Below are positions 1 to 8,563 of a stretch of 64,000 nucleotides of DNA, piece after piece (the stretch's first letter is position 1; each line of letters starts with the position of its first letter). The DNA lies in contig CAZWRV010000011.1 in NCBI GenBank assembly GCA_964636325.1, positions 30,484-94,483 of the forward strand, given 5' to 3'. Source of the stretch: CAZWRV01 sp964636325. GTDB lineage: Bacteria; Verrucomicrobiota; Lentisphaeria; Victivallales; GWF2-50-93. The translations under genes were made by a program, and so were the position numbers. The notes beneath the pieces were generated by a model. The model worked only from the letters and a program-made list of their open reading frames with translations, had not been told where the DNA came from and searched no databases.

Positions 1-87
1 GGATTGAAAAATCATAAGGTGCGAATTATATTTCTATACCTTGATGAACGGAATTATTTTTATCAATTTTAATTTTCCGTTGCCGCC

Positions 88-789
88 ATGAAAGATCGCC
101 ATTTCACCCTTATCGAACTTTTGGTGGTGATTGCGATAATCGCAATCCTTGCGGCGATGCTGCTTCCGGCGCTCAACAGCGCCAGGGACATGGCGCGCCA
201 GTCAATCTGCATCGCCAACCAGAAGCAGATCATCCTCTCATGCTTCAGCTATGCGAACGACTACTGCGACTACATGCCGCCGAGCCATTCCGGCTCCATG
301 AACGACTGGGGTGACGGAGTGACGATGGAATTCATCTACCAGATCGGCATGCTCGTCCATGTGGGACTTATCCCGGCGAAGGCCGAGCTCGTGAACTGCC
401 CCGGCCGCACTCCGATCTGGAGCGGATCCGGCTACTGGGGTCAGCGGGTATGCGGCTACGCACTGCTGTATCCGGCGCAGTATGGATCCGACTACAACAT
501 CTACACCTTGCGCCAGGCGATGAAGGCACCGATGCCGATAGCGAACGCGTCATACTGGCTGAAATATCCGCTGGCCTGCTACGTCGCCGACGATCCCAGT
601 CCCGTATCCGCCATGCTCCAGGATATTCCGCACAAGGCCAGGGGCGTGGTCCGTTCGGGCATTGACGGCTCCACCGGATTCTTCAAGTCCGATCCGAGGA
701 CATGGCAGGGCTATTCCTGGGCCTTGAGCCCTCCGAGGGGCAACAACTACTTCTTCAGCATGAGCTGGAAGACAATAAACGACCAGTGA
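88..789 (+). CDS. Type II secretion/type IV pilin-like protein (prepilin N-methylation domain)
   Basis: The 233-aa protein opens with a class III prepilin signal: a short basic leader MKDRH, then FTLIELL and a hydrophobic helix (about residues 6-28). The Glu five residues after the cleavage point is present. The residue before the cleavage point is His rather than the usual Gly, as is common in Lentisphaerae pseudopilins. The family is cleaved and N-methylated by PilD-type peptidase and anchored in the inner membrane. The rest is a Gly/Trp/Tyr-rich globular domain typical of the large pseudopilin paralogue set of this phylum; its role is unknown. No clear Shine-Dalgarno sequence precedes the ATG. 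No secretion machinery gene is adjacent. Confidence 0.85.
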   Translation: MKDRHFTLIELLVVIAIIAILAAMLLPALNSARDMARQSICIANQKQIILSCFSYANDYCDYMPPSHSGSMNDWGDGVTMEFIYQIGMLVHVGLIPAKAELVNCPGRTPIWSGSGYWGQRVCGYALLYPAQYGSDYNIYTLRQAMKAPMPIANASYWLKYPLACYVADDPSPVSAMLQDIPHKARGVVRSGIDGSTGFFKSDPRTWQGYSWALSPPRGNNYFFSMSWKTINDQ

Positions 790-803
790 TGGGACAGGCT
801 AAA

Positions 804-967
804 GCGAGCTTCGCTCGCAACCCAAAATACCAAGCTCCAAATTCCAAATCACAAATAAAATTCCAATATGCAAGTTCCAAACACCGCAATTCAAAGTTTG
901 GATTTTCATATTTGGGATTTGAGATTTATCTGGAATTTGGTGCTTGGAGCTTGGTGTTTGTAAACGT
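804..967. repeat. AT-rich long inverted-repeat element, copy 1
   Basis: A perfect GCGAGC-TTC-GCTCGC hairpin at about 804-818 is followed by a roughly 150-bp A+T-rich imperfect inverted repeat. The left part carries CCAAGCTCCAAATTCC-type motifs and the right part their complements (GGAATTTGGTGCTTGGAGC). A second copy lies at 5538-5700. The element fills the gap between two convergent genes, so it may also act as a bidirectional terminator. No protein-coding potential is convincing. Confidence 0.8.
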
Positions 968-1009
968 TTAAAACATAACAGCCTAAGACATACACATTTA
1001 AGCCAGTCC

Positions 1010-4000
1010 CTACTTCTCCTTATTCCGGATTTGCCTTGCCGCGTGCCGGGCCGCCTCCCGAACGTCCATGCTCTGGTCCGTCCGCGCCATCTTTTCAATA
1101 TCGGAAAGAAATTCCGTCGCATGCATGAACACCAGCGCTCCGACAGTGAAACCACGGTACGTCTCATCAGGACAGTGAAGGGTATACTTAAGTGAAGAAA
1201 TCCCTTCTCCCGCACACATTCTTTTCGCCAGTCTGCGTATTTCGCGATCCTCGTCGTCCTTGAGTGCCTCGAGCTCCTTCATCGCCTCGGCCGTGCCCAG
1301 GCGTAGCAGTGCGCATGCCGCGACAAAGCGATCCCACGAACCATGAGAACCCAAATATTTCTTCAGCACCGGGATGGACTGCGGGTGGCTGCGGCCCATG
1401 AATGCAAGCGTGCAGGCGGCCGCGAGATCGGCATTGTCTTCATTGGATTTCTCGTCCAATCCCCTCCGGGAAAGCAGCGCCTCAAGATTCGGGATGGAGC
1501 GGGGATCGCGGATTTTCGCCATAGCAAATCCGGCCGCTGCGGCCGCAAAGCTCTCCTGCGGATTGAGGTCCAAGGACGCGGCCAGGAAGTCCGTCGCACG
1601 CGGATCGCCCAAATTCCCGAATGTGACGCATAGGTCATAGATGAGGTTGTCGGGCGCGTGCTCCGCATAGGCGAGCAGCGGCGCCACCGCCTGCGGGTTT
1701 CCAATCTCGCCTAGCGCATCGATAATGTTTCCCTGGATATTCTTGTATTTCCCGTCCACAAGCATCTTGAGTAGAATCGGGACACTGTCGGTGTTGCCCA
1801 TCGTTCCAAGTGCGGATATCACGCCGACGAGCAATTCCGCATCCGTCTCGTCCAGCGCATTGACAAGGAACTCATAGGCATCCGGACAGTCAAAGCTGCC
1901 AAGGGCTTTTGCCGCAGCGACTTTTACAACTTTTATCGGATCGTTCTTGAAGACTGACATTAGGACGGGGACGGCCTCATTACGGCCGGTCTTGCCGAGC
2001 GCCTCTACAGCCATCCCTCTGACTTGCCACCTGGGATCCTTGAGCGTCTCCACAAGAACCTTGTGCGCGGCAGGATCGTTGAAGTTGCCGATCGCGTCCA
2101 AGGCATCCTCCCTGATCTCGCTGTCGAGATTGTCGGCGTAAAGCGAAAGTATCGCCGGAAGCATGTCCGCCTCGCATCTCTGCACCAGTGACTTGATAGC
2201 CAAACGTCTGATGTACAAATCTCCGTCCCCCAGCGCAGCGACCAGAATATCCTTAGCCTCACCATTGTTGAATATCCCGATGAGCCTCAACGCATCCCTC
2301 CTTAACGACCTGTCGGTTGCAGTATTGAAGACAGATATGAGATTGGGTAGGAATGAGTCGTCGCCCCTGTTTCCTATGAGCCTCAGAGCATCCTTGCGGA
2401 TTTCCATGTCATCATCCGTCAACGCTTTGCACAACATATCACGGGCCCGATCGCCGAGGATGCCTGCTAGGGCACGGAAGGCATCTAGCCTTACGCTTGG
2501 GTCTGGTTCCTTCTCGAATGCCAGCTTCAAGGATGCGGCCGCGGAATCGCCGCCGATTTTTCCGAGCGCGTTCGCCGCCGTCCGGCGCCTGTATGAATCC
2601 ACGTCTTCTGGCGTGGATTTGCCGGGATTTTTTATGGCTGATAGCAGAATCTTTGTAAGGAACGGCTCAGTTTCCGGGTCGGCGATCACTTCCAATAACT
2701 CAACGAGCTGGGATTGAGCCTGCTCCTGCTTGTCGCCGATTCTGGAAATGAAATCCTTAAGAAAAGGTTTCACCGCCTTTTTGTCTATCTGGACCAGCGA
2801 CCGCATGGCATGGAGCTTGATGCTGTCCGGATGGTCGCCGCGAATGATTTCCTCAAGCAGGGATACGGTTTCAGGCCTCTTGAAACTTCCGAGCATTGAA
2901 ATGGCCGGATTCGACGAGATGTCCTTTCCGTTCCTCAGGGACTCGCTCAAAATCTCAAAGGCTTCGTCGGTCTGGAACTTCCCTATGCTTGCGATGAGAT
3001 GATAACGGAGATACTTGTGCTGAGGCGAATCCAACAGTTTTTTCAATTCAGGAATAATGGCCGCGCCTTTTATGTCTGTCAGCGCGTCAAAGACGGCTTC
3101 AAGAAGCCGGTCCTCATCCCTTGTCCTATCTTGCCGTGCTGAATCATCGTCCTTCCGAGCCTCGAGGAATGCGAGCAGTTCCGGCACGGCTTTCTCCGAG
3201 CGGATTCTTCCAAGTATCCTCACGGCGTAATACCGAACCCCGGGATTCTTTTCATTCTTGAACGCGGAAATGACATTTTCGACGCCGCCCGCGTCCAGAA
3301 CTGCGGGATCTCGGAAGATTGTTTCGAGGACTGACTCCCTGATTTTCGGATTGGGATCGTCTTTCAGGAACCCAAGCAGGATGGGGAGGCAAGTCCGGCA
3401 TTTTTCACCGTAAAGACTTCCTATAAGGCTTGAGCGGACTTCCGGGGCGGAATCGTCCTTCAGTATGCCGGCGAGAAGGTTCCGGACGCTGTCGTCGATA
3501 TCAACATTTGAGGCGATGACGCTGACAAGACTGCATCTCACCCTTGTGTCACCCTCGCTTTCAAGCGCCTCGAGCAAGGTGCGGGATATCGACGGATCTA
3601 CCAGGCGCGGACCGGGCAAGGAAACAAGAGAATGGACGAGGGCGCTTCTCACCTCGGGATCCGGATCGTTCTTCAACGATGAAAGCATCTGCGGCAGGGC
3701 GCCCATCTCTATGAACGAATAAAGGTAGGTGGCTATGTGGGAGCGGACTTCCGGCGAACTGTCACTCCTGAGCGCCTTGATCAATGCCGGAAGGGAACTT
3801 GGAGACTCAAGGATCACAATTGATCCTGCCGCGCAGGCGCGTATTCTCGACTCGGGATCGTTGAGCAGCGCCTCTTCCAGCGCCGGAAGCGCCTTGGGGC
3901 TGGCAAGTTCGCCGAGGACCCCGGCGCAGAAAAGCCGAACGACCAGCCTGTTGTGAGGCTTGAGTCTCTTAGCCAGGATTGGAATGGCCTTGGGCCCATA

Positions 4001-4282
4001 AACCTCGACCTGCTCTTTCACTTCATAGCGGTTCACATATTTTCTTTTAAGCAGCCGCTCAAGGATGGGCAGTTTCCTGTCCAGCCTATATCTGCTCAGT
4101 AAATCCAGCAGTTGTTCGCGAAGTCCGCGCTGGTTCCCGGAGTCGTCATAGATCCTGTCCAGCTGGCCGTTTATCTTCCGTTCGAGCTTCGCCTCCGGCC
4201 GCATGAACCAGCAAAATCCCGCCACGGCAAGCAGGACGCAGGAAAGAACAACCGCATACCTGAAATGTTTTCTCTTATTCAT
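1010..4282 (-). CDS. Large HEAT-repeat protein with N-terminal membrane anchor
   Basis: The 1090-aa protein has a basic N terminus and one hydrophobic segment (about residues 10-26) that acts as a signal anchor or signal peptide, so the bulk should lie outside the cytoplasm. From about residue 60 to the end it is built of HEAT/PBS-lyase-type repeats of about 31-37 residues with recurring D-P-x-V/I-R and A-L-x-x-L-G patterns, for example DPDPEVRSALVHSL. Such alpha-solenoids are protein-binding scaffolds and no enzyme domain is visible. An AAGGA sits directly against the start codon, which is poor spacing. It is transcribed alone and converges on the pilin-like gene across the AT-rich repeat. 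The specific function is unknown. Confidence 0.85.
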   Translation of the reverse strand: MNKRKHFRYAVVLSCVLLAVAGFCWFMRPEAKLERKINGQLDRIYDDSGNQRGLREQLLDLLSRYRLDRKLPILERLLKRKYVNRYEVKEQVEVYGPKAIPILAKRLKPHNRLVVRLFCAGVLGELASPKALPALEEALLNDPESRIRACAAGSIVILESPSSLPALIKALRSDSSPEVRSHIATYLYSFIEMGALPQMLSSLKNDPDPEVRSALVHSLVSLPGPRLVDPSISRTLLEALESEGDTRVRCSLVSVIASNVDIDDSVRNLLAGILKDDSAPEVRSSLIGSLYGEKCRTCLPILLGFLKDDPNPKIRESVLETIFRDPAVLDAGGVENVISAFKNEKNPGVRYYAVRILGRIRSEKAVPELLAFLEARKDDDSARQDRTRDEDRLLEAVFDALTDIKGAAIIPELKKLLDSPQHKYLRYHLIASIGKFQTDEAFEILSESLRNGKDISSNPAISMLGSFKRPETVSLLEEIIRGDHPDSIKLHAMRSLVQIDKKAVKPFLKDFISRIGDKQEQAQSQLVELLEVIADPETEPFLTKILLSAIKNPGKSTPEDVDSYRRRTAANALGKIGGDSAAASLKLAFEKEPDPSVRLDAFRALAGILGDRARDMLCKALTDDDMEIRKDALRLIGNRGDDSFLPNLISVFNTATDRSLRRDALRLIGIFNNGEAKDILVAALGDGDLYIRRLAIKSLVQRCEADMLPAILSLYADNLDSEIREDALDAIGNFNDPAAHKVLVETLKDPRWQVRGMAVEALGKTGRNEAVPVLMSVFKNDPIKVVKVAAAKALGSFDCPDAYEFLVNALDETDAELLVGVISALGTMGNTDSVPILLKMLVDGKYKNIQGNIIDALGEIGNPQAVAPLLAYAEHAPDNLIYDLCVTFGNLGDPRATDFLAASLDLNPQESFAAAAAGFAMAKIRDPRSIPNLEALLSRRGLDEKSNEDNADLAAACTLAFMGRSHPQSIPVLKKYLGSHGSWDRFVAACALLRLGTAEAMKELEALKDDEDREIRRLAKRMCAGEGISSLKYTLHCPDETYRGFTVGALVFMHATEFLSDIEKMARTDQSMDVREAARHAARQIRNKEK

Positions 4283-4511
4283 TCCTTAATATAGCATAAA
4301 TTACGACCGCAATCGTCCGCGGCCGATTGCAGTCGATTGCAGTCGTATTTATTCCGGAATTCATTTTAAATATTCCACGTCCGACCCGTGGACGGGCACG
4401 TAGCCGAGCTGGTGCTCGGCGTTCCCAGGGATGATTGAGTTGCAGACGGGGAACTACCCGTTATATTCAGGCAAGCGCGTCCATGAAAATTAAGAAGGAA
4501 GTTAAAGAAAG
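4283..4511. other. Intergenic region with short hairpins
   Basis: This is the divergent region between the HEAT gene and the protease-like gene. It holds repeated GATTGCAGTCG words (about 4320-4345) and two small hairpins, the clearest being GCCGAG-CTGGTG-CTCGGC near 4405-4420. No gene or convincing promoter was identified. Confidence 0.5.
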
Positions 4512-5528
4512 ATGAAAAAGGAGTCCAAGCCCAAGATTGTCATCAAGCAGCCGCCGCTGCTGTTCAACCAGTCGCAGAAACTCATCTCGAAGATCCAGAA
4601 GATCATCGGCACGGGCATCATCTGCTACTGGACGTCCAGCAGGGGGAGCGTCTGCGACAACGACGTGGTAGGTCTCTACGAAGTCTTGAAGAAGCTGGGT
4701 CGCGGGAAGAAGATAGCGCTCTTCCTCAAGTCGCACGGCGGCAGCGTGGAGCCGACTCTGCGGATAGTGAACCTCATCCGCGAATACTACGCTCACGTGA
4801 CCGCGCTGGTGCCGCTGGAATGCGCGTCGGCCGCGACGATGATCGCCGTCGGCGCAAACGAGATACAGATGGGGCCGCTGGCGCACCTGACCGCGATCGA
4901 CTCGTCTCTCACCCACGACCTCTCGCCGATCGACACCAGGGACAACCGCAAGGTGAGCGTCAGCCAGGACGAGCTCGGCCGCATTGTCAAGCTCTGGAAC
5001 GCCAACTCCAAGGCCAACGACGGCAATCCGTACGGCGACATCTTCAAATACATCCATCCCCTCGTCGTAGGCGCCATCGACCGTTCAAGCTCGCTCTCCA
5101 CGCAGATCTGCAGGGAGATACTTTCCTACCACATCAGAAACGAGGAGGAGGCGGACCGCATCAGCAGGCACCTCAACTCAAGCTATCCTTCCCATTCATA
5201 TCCGATTACGCTTAGGGAGGCGAAGCGCATCGGGCTTTCCGCGACCGCCCTGGACAAGGACGTCAACGGCCTCCTGATCGACCTTAACGAAATATACTCT
5301 GAGATGGCGCAGAAGGCCCTCACCGACTATGACGAGTGCAAGTACCACGACAACGAGATTCTGAACATCATCGAGTCCCGCGGAGTGCAGATCTACTACC
5401 AGAACGACAAGGACTGGAACTACCTCAAGGAGGAGCGCCGCTACCAGAGCCTCAACGACAACAGCTCATGGCGCAAGATCGAGCTGGTCAACGGCAAGCA
5501 GGTCAAGACGCAGTTCCATATACGCTGA
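4512..5528 (+). CDS. ClpP-fold serine protease-like protein (SDH_sah/serine dehydrogenase proteinase family)
   Basis: The 338-aa protein has crotonase/ClpP-fold features. KSHGGS near residues 73-78 corresponds to the Gly-rich oxyanion segment of ClpP/SppA enzymes. ECASAATMIAVGANEI follows, with Ser106 as the candidate nucleophile, and then MGPLAHLTAIDSS. This order matches the SDH_sah (PF01972) family, distant relatives of SppA signal-peptide peptidase. No signal peptide or membrane segment is seen, so it is probably cytoplasmic or peripheral. The C-terminal 100 residues (after about 240) are charged and unassigned. An AAGGAAG precedes the ATG. Substrate and pathway are unknown. It is a single gene flanked by intergenic repeats. 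Confidence 0.75.
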   Translation: MKKESKPKIVIKQPPLLFNQSQKLISKIQKIIGTGIICYWTSSRGSVCDNDVVGLYEVLKKLGRGKKIALFLKSHGGSVEPTLRIVNLIREYYAHVTALVPLECASAATMIAVGANEIQMGPLAHLTAIDSSLTHDLSPIDTRDNRKVSVSQDELGRIVKLWNANSKANDGNPYGDIFKYIHPLVVGAIDRSSSLSTQICREILSYHIRNEEEADRISRHLNSSYPSHSYPITLREAKRIGLSATALDKDVNGLLIDLNEIYSEMAQKALTDYDECKYHDNEILNIIESRGVQIYYQNDKDWNYLKEERRYQSLNDNSSWRKIELVNGKQVKTQFHIR

Positions 5529-5537
5529 GGCGGGCAA

Positions 5538-5700
5538 CGCCCGCAACCCAAAATTCCAAGCTCCAAAATCCAAATCACAAATAAATTCCAATTATCAAAT
5601 TCCAAACGGCGCGACTCAGAGTTTGGATATTGAAGTTTGAGATTTGAGATTTATTTGGAATTTGGTGCTTGGAAGTTTGGAATTTACAAACGCTAAAAGC
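5538..5700. repeat. AT-rich long inverted-repeat element, copy 2
   Basis: Second copy of the element at 804-967. The two share CAACCCAAAAT, CCAAGCTCCAAA, AAATCACAAATAAA and TTTGGAATTTGGTGCTTGGA in the same order, with arms again mutually complementary. It lies in the same kind of place, directly after a stop codon. The two copies differ at scattered positions, so this is an old dispersed family rather than a recent duplication. Confidence 0.8.
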
Positions 5701-5729
5701 ATAGAAGTGTAAAACGAAGACACTGGGCT

Positions 5730-6548
5730 ATGTGTCCGGAATCGCATCAAAACCTGGAACTTACCGACGCAAAGAAGGTCGACGAGGCGCTTGGGGCGAT
5801 AGCCCGTGACGACATCCGCGCGGCCGAACGTCTTCTGCTTGAGGTTGTCGCGAACACGCCGCCTGGATATTCCAACGAACAGGAGGACGGCGGGACTGCT
5901 TCGATAAGGTTCTGGGACCAGGCCTCGTTCATCCATTTCGTCATGTGGGAGAAGGACCATGGGGTCGAGAGGAGCATCAACTGGCTCCCCAACGCCTATC
6001 CGAGGGCATACTACTATCTGGGATTCATCTGCGTCAAGCGGAAGGAATATTTCAGGGCTGTCGAATTTCTCGACAAGGGGCTGGAACTGGAACCGTCCAA
6101 TCCGAACTTCAAGTTCGAGAAGGCCCATGCGCTGGTAAATACTGGATACCATAAGGAGGCGCTCGCCCTCTATGAGGGGGTCAATGGGCTCGGTCCCTAC
6201 GTCAGCGCCCGCGAGCTTGGCGTGGCCCGGCGGGGATGCGGCTTCGTGCTGATTGAGATGGGGCGGCTTGACGAAGCAGAGGCCGCCTTCAAGTCATCCT
6301 TGGAGATCGATCCCGCCAATAAGATCGCGCTCAGCGAACTGCAATACATCGATCACTTGCGCAAGGGCGGCCGGAAAAGCGACACGGAAAGCATCTCAAC
6401 TACCGGCGCCGACCTGTCGAACTGCGCCATCTGCGGCAGGAAATTCGAGGAAGGGGCCGCTGTCTCCATGGACGGAATGCCGGCCTTCATCTGCCGGAGC
6501 TGCGAAGGAAGGCTGACCAGGAAGTGGTGGCAGTTCTGGAAGTGGTAA
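5730..6548 (+). CDS. TPR-repeat protein with C-terminal zinc ribbon
   Basis: The 272-aa protein has no signal peptide and is predicted cytoplasmic. Residues about 80-215 form tetratricopeptide repeats (AYYYLGFICVKRKEYFRAVEFLDKGLELEPSNP; later GRLDEAEAAFKSSLEIDPANKIA). The C terminus has two Cys pairs, C232/C235 and C255/C258, consistent with a treble-clef or zinc-ribbon site, followed by a Trp-rich tail (WWQFWKW). The combination suggests a protein-interaction adaptor, but no family-level function is recognised. Only a weak ribosome-binding site precedes the ATG. The following gene starts 86 nt downstream in the same direction. Confidence 0.75.
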   Translation: MCPESHQNLELTDAKKVDEALGAIARDDIRAAERLLLEVVANTPPGYSNEQEDGGTASIRFWDQASFIHFVMWEKDHGVERSINWLPNAYPRAYYYLGFICVKRKEYFRAVEFLDKGLELEPSNPNFKFEKAHALVNTGYHKEALALYEGVNGLGPYVSARELGVARRGCGFVLIEMGRLDEAEAAFKSSLEIDPANKIALSELQYIDHLRKGGRKSDTESISTTGADLSNCAICGRKFEEGAAVSMDGMPAFICRSCEGRLTRKWWQFWKW

Positions 6549-6633
6549 TTGTAATTTCTTTCACAAGGGGCTAAGTTTTTCCCTGAGAGAATCGACAAAA
6601 TCATTTGTCGATATTTTTCACGAGGGTCTGCCG

Positions 6634-8502
6634 GTGACACCCAAGGAACTTGAACAGACAATAAGGACCTTGCTTCAGAGGCCGATGGCCGACACGGAAC
6701 TGCGCGACCAGCTTGAGAAGCTTGCGGAGGCCGAGGCTTCCTTCTCCGGATTCACCTGGCTCTTCGGCCCGGAGCTGTACCGCCGCAACCGCATCCTCTT
6801 CCGCCCGTTCATCCTGTCGCGCTTCAGCACATACATGGTCCTGCCCAAGTGGAGGGTCGAAGAAATAAAATGGAAAGGTCCCAAGGCGGGGATACTCGAT
6901 CCCTGGCTCGCGGAAGTCGACCGCAACGACGACGTGGAGCTTTTCCGCAAGCTCTACGAATGGAAGCTGAGCGCCCAGTTCGACTGGAGGATGCGCGACA
7001 AGAAGTCGGAGACGCTCCGCAAGGAACTGCTTGCCCGCTTCCGCGGCGCGGCCAACGCCCCTCAGCGCGAGACGGTGCTGCGCAAGCTCGACCTCTGGTT
7101 CAACCTCGATGAAGCCACCGCATGTTCGATATATGAAATCGACCACCGTGCGGCAGGCCCGTTCATCCTGCGCCACCTGCCCAGCTCATGGTTCAGCGGG
7201 GAGCAGAAGCGGACTTTGTGGGGCAGAATGCATTCATTGGCCGACCAGCGCCGCGACGAGGATTTCCGCTGGCGCCTCTACCGTCGTCAAGTGCCTCTGC
7301 CCGACTGGACCAAGGAATGCCTTGGCCTCTGCGACAACGTCAGCGATCCGTCCAAGTTGGTCCAGGAACTGCTCAGACGCCACCCTGAAGGCTATGGGAT
7401 CAATCTGGCCGACGGGTTCTACCAGATGGTCCAGCGCAGGGGCCGCGACGTCTTCCCGTATGTGATGCGCCATCTCCGCCAGGTCTGGGGCGGATGGTTC
7501 GGCCGCGGCAGCTACGGCCGGATGGCCGATCTGGCACGCCAGCACGGCTGGTGGGATCTCTGGGCGGCGCTCATCCGGGTCTGCAGCGGACCGAAGGAGT
7601 TCAACAAGGAAATACATTCCATCCTGACGGACAGCAGCCTGACCAAGAAGCTTGCCGAGGAGCGCCTGCTCGCGCTGGCCGGAGTTTCGCGCGAATGGAA
7701 CTGGCCCGGCCTCGGCATCGCGACGGTGCATCAGCTTGAGGAGTCCACGGCGATGCTGTTCTATGAGCGATTCCCCGACCTGCTGCGCGGCCCCTTCAAG
7801 CTGCACGTCCAGGGCAACATGTGGGGCGAGACTTATCCGAAGCTCCTCGACCGCTTCCTCGCGGACGGCGACGAGGAAATGGTCGATCATCTGGCCAGCC
7901 GCATCATCACGCGTTCCGGCCGTTGGGGCAATGCGCAGAAGCTTCTCGCGGAAGCCGAAAAGCTGGCCGACTACTACGGCGCGATGAAGTCAGACGAGGC
8001 AGTCTTTTCACGGCGCGCCGCGAGCGTCCTGGGGAGGATACCGGCATACTCGATATGGCAGTATAATCCGCTGGTCCAGGAGAACAGGCTGGCCCGGCTG
8101 CTCTTCGAGCGCTCCGCCTCCTCGTATCTGGCCGATCCGTGCAGCGTATCGGATCTCGTGGAGGCCGCGGAGATACACGTGATGGCGCTTGCTTACCGCG
8201 CGCTGGGACTCGACGACGACCGTGCCCGCGAGCAGGCCGTCCATCATCTGCCGCTCCTTATGGGGACGCTACTCCGCCCGATGCAGCGGGGCACGCGCAT
8301 CCTGGCGTTCGGCGCGCTCGCAAACGCCGCCGTAAGCGCGGAGACCGCACGAACCGTTCTGGACCGGGCCCGCGACGCAATGTTTCTCCCGGACCTGCGC
8401 TACCCGAAGGAGGATCTCCTAGGGCTCATCGCAAAATTGCTGCGGCACTGGCCCGAACTGCGCGGTCCCGGCGAACAGCCGGTGATCTACAAGAAGCAGT
8501 GA
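6634..8502 (+). CDS. Conserved hypothetical protein, partner of SWIM zinc-finger gene
   Basis: The 622-aa protein begins at a GTG preceded by a CGAGGG ribosome-binding site 7 nt upstream. It is soluble, Arg/Leu/Trp-rich and mostly helical, with no signal peptide, membrane segment or NTPase motif visible. Long helical stretches such as LLRRHPEGYGINLADGFYQMVQRRG suggest an alpha-solenoid-like scaffold. I do not recognise the family. The gene is followed after 61 nt by a SWIM-domain gene in the same direction with a hairpin between them. In many bacteria SWIM proteins sit in MoxR-VWA-SWIM clusters with large uncharacterised helical proteins; the ATPase and VWA genes are absent here. The link is by context only. 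Confidence 0.7.
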   Translation: MTPKELEQTIRTLLQRPMADTELRDQLEKLAEAEASFSGFTWLFGPELYRRNRILFRPFILSRFSTYMVLPKWRVEEIKWKGPKAGILDPWLAEVDRNDDVELFRKLYEWKLSAQFDWRMRDKKSETLRKELLARFRGAANAPQRETVLRKLDLWFNLDEATACSIYEIDHRAAGPFILRHLPSSWFSGEQKRTLWGRMHSLADQRRDEDFRWRLYRRQVPLPDWTKECLGLCDNVSDPSKLVQELLRRHPEGYGINLADGFYQMVQRRGRDVFPYVMRHLRQVWGGWFGRGSYGRMADLARQHGWWDLWAALIRVCSGPKEFNKEIHSILTDSSLTKKLAEERLLALAGVSREWNWPGLGIATVHQLEESTAMLFYERFPDLLRGPFKLHVQGNMWGETYPKLLDRFLADGDEEMVDHLASRIITRSGRWGNAQKLLAEAEKLADYYGAMKSDEAVFSRRAASVLGRIPAYSIWQYNPLVQENRLARLLFERSASSYLADPCSVSDLVEAAEIHVMALAYRALGLDDDRAREQAVHHLPLLMGTLLRPMQRGTRILAFGALANAAVSAETARTVLDRARDAMFLPDLRYPKEDLLGLIAKLLRHWPELRGPGEQPVIYKKQ

Positions 8503-8526
8503 ATAGTTGGATAACTGGTTACTGTG

Positions 8527-8546
8527 CGCGGCGATTATTCGCCGCG
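8527..8546 (+). promoter_or_regulatory. Intercistronic hairpin
   Basis: Perfect 8-bp stem CGCGGCGA/TCGCCGCG with a TTAT loop, between the stop of the 622-aa gene and the start of the SWIM gene. No U-run follows, so it is more likely an mRNA stability or processing element than a terminator. Confidence 0.6.
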
Positions 8547-8563
8547 ATTATAAAAGGAGCACG

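Noticed and set aside
8507..8563. N-terminal extension of the SWIM protein
   Set aside because: The upstream ATG overlaps a perfect hairpin and has no ribosome-binding site; the ATG at 8564 has AAAAGGAGC.
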